Source: an uncultured Methylobacter sp. (lineage in GTDB: Bacteria > Pseudomonadota > Gammaproteobacteria > Methylococcales > Methylomonadaceae). Taken from it: DNA of 17,322 nt. The stretch spans positions 1 through 17,322 of the forward strand of contig CAIKYI010000138.1 of the NCBI GenBank assembly GCA_903831545.1, read 5' to 3'. The notes under the pieces were generated by a model, which was not told the DNA's origin, ran no database searches, and saw nothing but the letters and a program-made list of their open reading frames with translations. Every line of letters starts with the position of its first letter. Within the stretch, counting starts at the first letter, position 1. Below are positions 7,884 through 13,989 of this stretch, piece after piece. The position numbers were made by a program, and so were the translations under genes.

Positions 7884-8302
7884 TGAATAATCCTTTGATG
7901 ATTGCTTTTGTTATTGAGAGCGTGGTTATTGTTTTTATGCTACTGGTTATTTTCTGGCTGGTGCGAACTCAGCTTCAACTTAAGCGAGATTATCGGATTC
8001 TTAGCGATGTTGTTCATGGTCATGGCAATGATATAGCAGGTTTGTGTACAGCCGCATTAACAGTGGATAGTCGTATAACCGCAGTAGATAGACAAATTGC
8101 TTCCAGTTTTGAACGGCTTGATGATTTGGCAGAAAGTGTTGCAGAAGCTGAACAAAATGAACAGCCTGCACATCCTTACAGTTTAGATATCCGAAAAGTA
8201 AGAAGTGGAGCCAGTGTTAATGAGTTAATGCAAAACTCAGGGTTAAGTCATGATGAAGCGGCTTTATTGATTCGCTTGCATGGTTCTAAACCTCAGCCTT
8301 AA
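7883..8302 (+). CDS. DUF2802 domain protein, membrane-anchored, of the flagellar/chemotaxis cluster
   Basis: This 139-residue protein has one N-terminal membrane helix (about residues 6-28, IAFVIESVVIVFMLLVIFWL), a helical, probably coiled-coil middle (VDSRITAVDRQIASSFERLDDLAESVAEAEQ) and a C-terminal helix-turn-helix-like segment (SVNELMQNSGLSHDEAALLIRLHG). This arrangement is typical of DUF2802 proteins, which close the fliA-che-mot cluster in Pseudomonas and related bacteria. The function is unknown. ATG 7883 is chosen because it overlaps the stop of the small upstream ORF; a TTG one codon earlier is less likely. It is the last gene before the terminator at 8309-8345. Confidence 0.85.
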   Translation: MNNPLMIAFVIESVVIVFMLLVIFWLVRTQLQLKRDYRILSDVVHGHGNDIAGLCTAALTVDSRITAVDRQIASSFERLDDLAESVAEAEQNEQPAHPYSLDIRKVRSGASVNELMQNSGLSHDEAALLIRLHGSKPQP

Positions 8303-8308
8303 AGTCAC

Positions 8309-8345
8309 AAAAAAAGCCCGGCTAAGCACTTAGCCGGGCTTTTTT
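8309..8345. terminator. Strong bidirectional intrinsic terminator
   Basis: An 11-bp perfect stem (AGCCCGGCTAA at 8315-8325 with its complement at 8330-8340) closes a four-base loop, preceded by an A run (8309-8315) and followed by a T run (8340-8345). It therefore works in both directions: it ends the flagellar operon on the plus strand and the convergent yccA gene on the minus strand, whose stop is at 8368. Confidence 0.95.
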
Positions 8346-8367
8346 ATATCGTTGGTGAAGCTGTTAT

Positions 8368-9036
8368 TTAGTCATCGCCGCTAAATATGCCCAATAATTG
8401 TAATAAGCTCAAGAACAGGTTATAGATAGTGACATATAAAGAAACGGTTGCCAAAATGTAGTTGGTTTCGCCGCCGTGTATGATTTCACTGGTTTGGAAT
8501 AAAATCATTCCGGACATCAATAAAATAAACATCGCAGAAACAGCTAAAGATAAAGCGGGGATTGTGAAAATCATCGCTCCAAGACCGGCCAAAAATGCAA
8601 CCAGTACGCCGACCATCAGGAAGCCACCCATAAAGCTGAAATCTTTTTTGGTGGTTAATGCATAACCTGAAAGCCCCAGAAATATAACGCCAGTGCCGCC
8701 CAGAGCCATCATAATTAACTCATGGCCATTGCTGAACGCTTTTATGTACATGGTTAAAATAGGTCCGAGAGTAAGTCCCATAAAGCCGGTTAAAGCGAAC
8801 ACAAAAACAATGCCCATGGCACTGTTGCTGAATTTGGTAGTCAGGAACAATAGACCGAAATAACCAATCAGGGTAACAAACGGGTTAAAATGTGGCAGAT
8901 TCAGCATCATTGCGGCACCTGCGGTCATGGCACTGAAAATCAGGGTCATTGATAATAACAAATAGGTGTTTTTCAGTACCTTGTTTGTTGCCAGAACACT
9001 GGCTTCCGAACGTGAGATAGCGGTATTTAAGCTCAT
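8368..9036 (-). CDS. yccA: Bax inhibitor-1/YccA family membrane protein
   Basis: The 222-residue protein is almost wholly hydrophobic, with about seven membrane helices, the layout of the BI-1 (TMBIM) family. The C-terminal signature SEIIHGGETNYILATVSLYV with the final YNLFLSLLQLLGI is nearly the same as in E. coli YccA, and FLTTKFSN, GFMGLTLGPIL and YALTTKKDFSF also match. In E. coli YccA is a substrate and modulator of the FtsH membrane protease; family members elsewhere are proposed pH-sensitive calcium channels. The role here is inferred by similarity. It is transcribed alone, towards the flagellar block, with an AGGA before the ATG and the shared terminator behind it. Confidence 0.95.
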   Translation of the reverse strand: MSLNTAISRSEASVLATNKVLKNTYLLLSMTLIFSAMTAGAAMMLNLPHFNPFVTLIGYFGLLFLTTKFSNSAMGIVFVFALTGFMGLTLGPILTMYIKAFSNGHELIMMALGGTGVIFLGLSGYALTTKKDFSFMGGFLMVGVLVAFLAGLGAMIFTIPALSLAVSAMFILLMSGMILFQTSEIIHGGETNYILATVSLYVTIYNLFLSLLQLLGIFSGDD

Positions 9037-9258
9037 TTTAGTTAGATCCTGGAAAAATTAGTTAACAAAAGAGGTGATGCGGCAACATATAAGATTGTCT
9101 GTTTTCATTTTTTCTTGATGGAATGAGAAAAAATAAAAACCGGATTTAAAAATGCATTCGCTTCATACGTGTCAATATTACAAGAGTTTCGATGTATCCG
9201 TAAGAAAATTTAGTAGAATATTGGCTTTTGACAGAATGAATTTATCCAACAACAGATT

Positions 9259-9651
9259 ATGACCGAAAATATCATCCAAACACCCTATGAAATAATAGGC
9301 GGAGAAGCGGTAATACGTAACCTGGTTAACCGCTTTTATTTTTATATGGATACTTTGCCTGAATCATCCGGAATTCGAGCCATGCACTCGGCGGATTTGT
9401 CAGATGCAAACGCCAAGTTGTTCAAGTTCTTATCGGGTTGGCTGGGTGGGCCAGATTTGTTTATTCAGGAATACGGGCATCCACGTTTGCGTCAGCGGCA
9501 TTTTCCTTTTGCGATAGATGGTGAGGCAAGAGACCAGTGGATGTTATGTATGAATAAAGCCATCAACGAAACGATACCGGATGTGAGTTCCAGGCAGCAT
9601 TTAACTCTAGCCCTACAGCAACTGGCAACCCATATGATCAATCAGGAGTAA
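9259..9651 (+). CDS. Group II truncated haemoglobin (TrHbO/YjbI type)
   Basis: This small haem protein of 130 residues binds oxygen or handles reactive oxygen and nitrogen species. The group II pattern is clear: RFYFYM with Y27 at the likely B10 position, FLSGWLGGPDLFIQEYGHPRLRQRHFPF with proximal histidine H81 (F8), and W94 (G8) in DQWMLCM. The haem-ligand residues typical of group II are all present, so it should bind haem. It stands alone between yccA (divergent) and a metallopeptidase gene, with a 222-bp upstream space and no partner gene that would define its role. Confidence 0.94.
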   Translation: MTENIIQTPYEIIGGEAVIRNLVNRFYFYMDTLPESSGIRAMHSADLSDANAKLFKFLSGWLGGPDLFIQEYGHPRLRQRHFPFAIDGEARDQWMLCMNKAINETIPDVSSRQHLTLALQQLATHMINQE

Positions 9652-9704
9652 TCGTTGTAAGGTAACTCGCAAAAAATAATTGCTCATTAAATTCGTAAAA
9701 AATA

Positions 9705-9835
9705 GAACACGGATGCCAAAATTAGGTGCCTTTAGGCGAGACTGATCGGACGGATTTACACCGATGTTTAAAAAACCAGCCTGTCTTACGTTTTTTAATC
9801 TGTGATTATCCTTTTAATCTGGGTCATCCGTGTTC
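9705..9835. repeat. 131-bp palindromic intergenic element
   Basis: The ends are an 11-bp perfect inverted repeat, GAACACGGATG at 9705-9715 and CATCCGTGTTC at 9825-9835. The inner part is also self-complementary: GGATTTACACCGATG then TTTAAAAAAC on the left pairs with GTTTTTTAATCTG then TGATTATCC on the right, with a small bulge and a loop around 9772-9786. The whole could fold into one long imperfect hairpin. It resembles dispersed 'cacggat' palindromes seen in many genomes; copy number cannot be judged from this window. Confidence 0.75.
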
Positions 9836-9898
9836 CATCATGATATTCCATGATTATCCCTAGCCAATTGCAAAAACCATTAATTAAAGAGAACGGTC

Positions 9899-10618
9899 AT
9901 TTCAAACCTGTCATTTTCCTACCAAATTCGACGCAGTTCGCGTGCCACGCAGACACGAATTGTCGTGACTCCCGGCAAGGTTGAAGTTGTTGCCCCGCCA
10001 AAAGTTTCTGATCATAAAATTGACCAATTTGTTCGTGCCAAGCAGCAATGGATAATCGAAGCTTTAGTTAAAATCAAAGCTAAAAGTCAGCAGCACAAAT
10101 CGTTTGCACCAGATGTTTATGCCCATGGTGCGGAAATTCCCTATCAGGGGACGTGTTATCCATTGGTAATAAGATCGACAAAATTAAAAAGAATAAAAAT
10201 TGAGTTTTGTCTGGAATTTATTGCTCACCTGCCAGAAGTCTTAGTGAGTCAAGACCACAGTGCGGATATTAAAGAAGCGTTGATACGTTGGATGAAGAAA
10301 GAAACCAAGTCTCGGGTAGAACGACTGGTCGTTGAGCATGCCCACAAAAAACAGTTGTTTCCCCAGACAATTAAAATTAAAACTCAAAAAAGTAGATGGG
10401 GTAGTTGTGGTATTAACAATGACATTAATATCAACTGGTTGTTAATAATAGCTCCGCCCGAAATCCTTGAATATGTAGTGGTGCATGAACTTTGCCATAT
10501 CCGGGTCAGAAATCATTCGGCACATTTCTGGGCGTTGGTAGCGGAACACTTGCCTGATTATCAAACTCGAAGACAGTGGCTTAAAAAGCATGGCAGCAGT
10601 TTGATGATGGGTTTGTAA
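9899..10618 (+). CDS. YgjP-type (DUF45) zinc metallopeptidase, start codon not canonical
   Basis: The C-terminal part carries the metallopeptidase signature: KTQKSRWGSCG, then VVHELCHIRVRNHSAHFW, with the HELCH zinc motif at about residues 196-200 and a third histidine in NHSAHFW. This matches YgjP-like/SprT-like proteins (DUF45), whose physiological substrates are poorly known. The family's N-terminal strand (YQIRRSSRATQTRIVVTPGKVEVVAPP) is encoded from about 9920, upstream of GTG 9965, so GTG would cut the domain. The frame is open back to a stop at 9881 but contains no ATG, GTG or TTG; ATT 9899, with AAGAGA seven to twelve bases upstream, and CTG 9908 are the candidates. A conservative annotation would start at GTG 9965 (217 residues). 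The gene may use a rare start or have lost its ATG. Confidence 0.85.
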   Translation: MSNLSFSYQIRRSSRATQTRIVVTPGKVEVVAPPKVSDHKIDQFVRAKQQWIIEALVKIKAKSQQHKSFAPDVYAHGAEIPYQGTCYPLVIRSTKLKRIKIEFCLEFIAHLPEVLVSQDHSADIKEALIRWMKKETKSRVERLVVEHAHKKQLFPQTIKIKTQKSRWGSCGINNDININWLLIIAPPEILEYVVVHELCHIRVRNHSAHFWALVAEHLPDYQTRRQWLKKHGSSLMMGL

Positions 10619-10934
10619 GCGCTGATGGGTTTTGCAGTTAATAGGCAGAGTAGGGTAATAGCGACACTTTAAGTGGCCCAGAAAACGTGCTGAGATCAGT
10701 CTAAAGACTAAGCGCGATTAAACAAAAGCTCGTCATACTCGTTGGGAGACGGGTATCCAGTGCCGAGCATGGCAAGCTTTGAACCAGCCAAGAGACCCTG
10801 GATTCGCTATGCGCTTTAGCGAATCCGATCAACCCTAACTTTGTTCTTCCAGCCGGAATAACGATTTTGATAGTGTAATTTTGTCAAAGTAGAGTTATTC
10901 AGGATCAATCCGTTGCATGGTAACGAGCAATAGA
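10619..10934. other. Intergenic space of 316 bp with a repeat element, no gene seen
   Basis: This space lies between the metallopeptidase gene and a convergent minus-strand gene. All frames are broken and I see no RNA gene. A two-hairpin repeat fills 10731-10863. A small palindrome AGTCTAAAGACT lies near 10699-10710. No canonical terminator with a T run is visible for either convergent gene. Confidence 0.6.
10731..10863. repeat. 133-bp two-hairpin interspersed repeat element
   Basis: The ends form an imperfect inverted repeat (CGTCATACTCG against CGGAATAACG). The first hairpin is at 10735-10756: ATACTCGT and ACGGGTAT around TGGGAG, one wobble pair. The second hairpin is at 10800-10826: a perfect 10-bp stem, GGATTCGCTA and TAGCGAATCC, around a 7-base loop. 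The plan resembles the dispersed elements with CGTCATTCCCG ends and a 'GGGAATCCAGTG' inner part that are common in beta- and gammaproteobacteria, here with divergence in the arms. Confidence 0.7.
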
Positions 10935-12086
10935 TCATTTGCCTTTAGATCTGAATTTACTATACAAGCCTTGTAATTTGCCGGATGCTTTTGGTGCGAC
11001 CTCTTCAGGCAGTGGTTCTGTTTTTAAGGCCGGCACTTCAGGTTCAGTCGGTTGTGGCGCAGTCCATTGCGGTTCAGTTTTAACGGGCGCTTGTTTTGTA
11101 CCAAAAAGGTTTTTAATTTTTCCGAACGATCCTTCTTTGGCGGCAATGACCGGCTGTTGTTCGATATCCAGGGAAACGTAAGGGGCTTTGTCAACCGGCG
11201 CTTTGGGTTTTATGAATGGCTGGACAGGCACTATGGCTTCGACCGGTTTTACGGGTTCATTAGTGGGTACAGTAACAGGTTGGCTTGGTGGTGCGGTTAC
11301 AGTGATTGGCGTATCAACAACATTTGATTTTGCTTCAGTCTGTATAAAAGGCTTAATTGTTTCCTGTTGGGGTTGTGCAGGAACCACGACAGCAGTCTGC
11401 TGATTTTTCAGGGTGTCAGATAAAATTTGTTGCGCCTTGTCTTGCTGCTGCAAAATTGTCTTTTGTTCTTCCAAAGCCAATTCCAGTTTGGAAAGTTGTG
11501 TAGCGTGGATATCCATAGTTGATTGCAATGCCTCGAGGAGTACTTCTTTTTCTGCAAGTTTCGCGGTTTCTTCCTGACAGGTTTGCTGTAATTCTTTTTT
11601 TGCCTGTTGTTCGCTACGAAGACGTTCGATTAATTGGTTAATCACTTTGGTATGTTGTTGCCACAATGAGTCTGCTTTAACGTCTTCAGTGGCCAGTAAG
11701 GGGCGTTCCCCAAGGTCAAAACTGGTTGCCAATAGTTGAATGATCTCGGCAATCTGTTTGTTGCGTTGATAAATCAGCTGTTCCAGTGTCAAAGCCCGCT
11801 GTGTTTCGTCTTGAACGGCACTTGTGGCTTTTTCCATTACCACGCTTACTGCTGCCACTTCTTCTTGGCTTTCCTGAAGTTGTTTTTGCAGAGCAGTGGT
11901 CGTTTCGACTGCCGTTTTTTCACTGTTGGTATTAGCTCTTTTTAGCGCGGCAATCCTGATACTATAAAGTATTGCGGTCAGTAGCCAGACTGATGTAGCT
12001 AAAACCGCCGCATATAAGGGATTTTTCAGGGTAAAAAGATACCATTCGGAAAGCATGGTTTGGATAAGTGACAGGTATGTTTGCAT
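10935..12086 (-). CDS. Membrane-anchored coiled-coil protein of unknown function
   Basis: I do not recognise this 383-residue protein. One membrane helix lies at about residues 26-47 (YAAVLATSVWLLTAILYSI). It is followed by a long glutamine/glutamate-rich segment that looks like coiled coil (about 55-240, for example QKQLQESQEEVAAV and QQAKKELQQTCQEE) and a proline/valine/threonine-rich, probably disordered tail (about 245-360) ending in a basic stretch (GLYSKFRSKGK). The order helix, coiled coil, proline-rich tail recalls cell-envelope scaffold proteins, but no domain supports a specific name. The start at ATG 12086 has GAGGA six bases upstream; a TTG just before it is too close to that site. 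A weak promoter-like pair lies upstream in the 278-bp divergent space with the next gene. Confidence 0.8.
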   Translation of the reverse strand: MQTYLSLIQTMLSEWYLFTLKNPLYAAVLATSVWLLTAILYSIRIAALKRANTNSEKTAVETTTALQKQLQESQEEVAAVSVVMEKATSAVQDETQRALTLEQLIYQRNKQIAEIIQLLATSFDLGERPLLATEDVKADSLWQQHTKVINQLIERLRSEQQAKKELQQTCQEETAKLAEKEVLLEALQSTMDIHATQLSKLELALEEQKTILQQQDKAQQILSDTLKNQQTAVVVPAQPQQETIKPFIQTEAKSNVVDTPITVTAPPSQPVTVPTNEPVKPVEAIVPVQPFIKPKAPVDKAPYVSLDIEQQPVIAAKEGSFGKIKNLFGTKQAPVKTEPQWTAPQPTEPEVPALKTEPLPEEVAPKASGKLQGLYSKFRSKGK

Positions 12087-12367
12087 CAAAGTTCCTCAAT
12101 CAAGAAGTTGGATTTTTGGGTATTGTACCCGTAGGACTGTTGATAGGGCGCAAATTTTTAACGGACAATTCATGTAGTCAAAATTGACAAGTCTTTGATG
12201 AAATAGAAAAACAGTGTTCAAGTTATTGTTTTATAGGTAATGGTTATATACTCGGCAAACATGACAGCGTGTTCGTTTAAGACTAAATTAGCCAGAGGTG
12301 CTGCCTGCCAGGCAATTCGGCATTAATGACTGGGCATGGCAACGGAAAAATTAAATGAGGTATCCCC

Positions 12368-12880
12368 ATGAAAAATTTAATATGTTTTGTAATTATTTTT
12401 TTATTTGTCGCAGAATGTAACGCTGACATTAGAGTGCTGGAGCAGTTAACGTTAAAACGTAACATCAAGCATAAAAATGCCGTTGCAAAATCTGATGTCC
12501 CTAAGGTAAAGACAAAAAGCCCGATAGTAAAACATAAAAAAAACAAACAAAAAAACGCGATTGATAACCGGGCTTCTAAAAGTGTAAAGCGTAAAGAAAT
12601 TGTTACGACAGAAGACTTGGAAATCAGGAATGAGCTTGCCTATTTGTCTAATCAAGATAAACCGTTTACAGGAAAACATGTCGAATATCATAATATTGTA
12701 AATAATGGTGGATTGGTGGGCAGCAACCAGGTGGGGGATGCGAAACTCGGACGTAAAGATAAAAAGTACATCGAGATTCTCTACAAAGACGGAAAAAAAA
12801 ATGGGCCCGTTACAATGTGGGATGAGAATGGCATTAAAATTGGAGTGATTTATTATAAAGACGGGATATTGGTTGATTAA
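12368..12880 (+). CDS. Secreted lysine-rich protein with YwqK/MORN-type C-terminal repeats
   Basis: This 170-residue protein has a clear Sec signal peptide (MKNLICFVIIFLFVAECNA, probable cut before D20). The cysteine does not fit a lipobox because glutamate precedes it. A very basic, probably unstructured part (about residues 30-80, with KHKKNKQKN) leads to a C-terminal domain resembling YwqK (MORN_2) repeats: KPFTGKHVEYHN and then YIEILYKDGKKNGPVTMWDENG followed by IGVIYYKDG. Such repeats occur in 'toxin-antitoxin system YwqK family antitoxin' annotations and in secreted proteins of unknown role. A GAGG site lies seven bases before the ATG. A TATACT hexamer at 12247-12252 could belong to its promoter. 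No partner toxin is seen next to it. Confidence 0.8.
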   Translation: MKNLICFVIIFLFVAECNADIRVLEQLTLKRNIKHKNAVAKSDVPKVKTKSPIVKHKKNKQKNAIDNRASKSVKRKEIVTTEDLEIRNELAYLSNQDKPFTGKHVEYHNIVNNGGLVGSNQVGDAKLGRKDKKYIEILYKDGKKNGPVTMWDENGIKIGVIYYKDGILVD

Positions 12881-13053
12881 ATGACAGAATGAATTTTTAA
12901 ACAAAAATTTATTTGTCCAAGGTTTAGATGTTTTCTTCTAAAGTTGGTTAGTTTTTTTCATGTGACTAGGTGTTTTACGATATACCGCTTAGGTTATTTT
13001 TAATATAGCATTAAGAAACACTTAAATTTCTATATAACTGGAAAACCGTCACT

Positions 13054-13248
13054 ATGAGTCCTCAAGATTTGACCTTTCAAGCCTTTAAGCTTTACAACAA
13101 AATTAAAGTTAAAAGTTATAAAGCCATTGTGCCTTCAGATACCTGGAATCGTTTGTACTTTTTGCAAAATAGAGCTTTTTTCAGATACATAAGAAGAGTA
13201 AAGCTGGAGGCTAAAAATGAGCAGAATTATCATAAAAGATTATGCTAA
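13054..13248 (+). CDS. Possible small basic protein of 64 residues, hypothetical
   Basis: The frame starts at ATG 13054 and gives a lysine/arginine/tyrosine-rich product (LTFQAFKLYNKIKVKSYKAI, then RLYFLQNRAFFRYIRRVKLEA). The composition looks protein-like, and no overlapping gene explains it, but there is no good ribosome binding site and no family I recognise. It lies alone between the YwqK-type gene and ssb. The stop is at the foot of an inverted repeat starting at 13249. It may be spurious. Confidence 0.35.
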   Translation: MSPQDLTFQAFKLYNKIKVKSYKAIVPSDTWNRLYFLQNRAFFRYIRRVKLEAKNEQNYHKRLC

Positions 13249-13323
13249 AACAGCCGTTTTTTAAGGTAACAAAATGATAGTTGTCATTGTTTGCTACGAC
13301 GCTTGTTTAAAAAAACGGTTGTT
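13249..13323. repeat. Inverted repeat, 14-bp arms, in the ssb upstream region
   Basis: AACAGCCGTTTTTT at 13249-13262 pairs with AAAAAACGGTTGTT at 13310-13323 with a single G-T wobble; 47 bases lie between, including a small ATGA/TCAT hairpin near 13274-13287. It could be a transcription end for the small ORF before it, or an operator-like site upstream of ssb. It is about 90 bp before the ssb start. Confidence 0.55.
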
Positions 13324-13412
13324 GATTCCGATAACAAACGATTAGTATTACTTGTTTAATAATAACGACACACTGAGGAAAATGGATAATCAAAACATGA
13401 CAGGAGATTAAC

Positions 13413-13907
13413 ATGTTGAATAAAGTGATGTTAATAGGACGGCTGGGTGCTGATCCTGAAGCCCGTTTTTTGCCGAGTGGTGCAGCGGTTACATCCATTC
13501 GTCTTGCCACTTCCAGACGCTGGAAAGACAAACAGACTGGTGAGCGCAAAGAGGAAACCGAGTGGCATCGAGTGGTTTTTTTTAATCGTTTGGCAGAAAT
13601 TGCGGGCGAGTATTTAAAAAAGGGTAGTCAGGCCTATATTGAAGGGCGTATCCGCACTCAAAAATGGCAGGGTCAGGACGGCCAGGATCGCTATTCTACA
13701 GAAATTGTCGCAGAAAGCATGAGCATGCTGGATAGCCGTAGCGGTGGGACCTCCGAATTTGGCGGAGATTACTCATCGGGCGAAAATGCTGCGCCTACGG
13801 CGAAACCGTATAATAAATCCCAATCATCTGCGCCCGAAAAAAACTCCGGTTCAATGCCGCCGCCACCGCCAAATTATGACGATTTTGACGATGACATCCC
13901 TTTTTAA
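13413..13907 (+). CDS. ssb: Single-stranded DNA-binding protein SSB
   Basis: SSB coats single-stranded DNA in replication, repair and recombination and recruits partners through its tail. The 164 residues hold an N-terminal OB-fold (about 1-110: [49 protein letters not shown]), a glycine/proline/serine-rich linker and the acidic tip DDDIPF that binds partner proteins. The final phenylalanine is intact. AGGAG precedes the ATG at good spacing. No LexA box is obvious upstream, unlike some SOS-linked ssb genes. A terminator follows at 13944-13969. Confidence 0.97.
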   Translation: MLNKVMLIGRLGADPEARFLPSGAAVTSIRLATSRRWKDKQTGERKEETEWHRVVFFNRLAEIAGEYLKKGSQAYIEGRIRTQKWQGQDGQDRYSTEIVAESMSMLDSRSGGTSEFGGDYSSGENAAPTAKPYNKSQSSAPEKNSGSMPPPPPNYDDFDDDIPF

Positions 13908-13943
13908 AATACACCTGGTGTTACTTATGTAAAGTTTTAAAAT

Positions 13944-13969
13944 AAGCCTCTGTTATAAGGGGCTTTTTT
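13944..13969 (+). terminator. Intrinsic terminator after ssb
   Basis: AAGCCTCT (13944-13951) pairs with AGGGGCTT (13958-13965) through one wobble pair around a GTTATA loop, followed by a run of T. In the other direction the tail is less regular, so it may only weakly stop the convergent CheB-CheR gene that ends at 13990. Confidence 0.85.
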
Positions 13970-13989
13970 ATTTTAAAGTCAGTCGGTAT

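Noticed and set aside
9229..12896. A 15-base identical string (TGACAGAATGAATTT) at 9229-9243 before the globin gene and at 12882-12896 after the YwqK-type gene
   Set aside because: AT-rich, different contexts (upstream versus downstream of a gene) and a length that can recur by chance in 17 kb.
12893..12910. AT-only stem (AATTTTT/AAAAATT) after the YwqK-type gene as a terminator
   Set aside because: No GC pairs in the stem, so it would be too weak for an intrinsic terminator.
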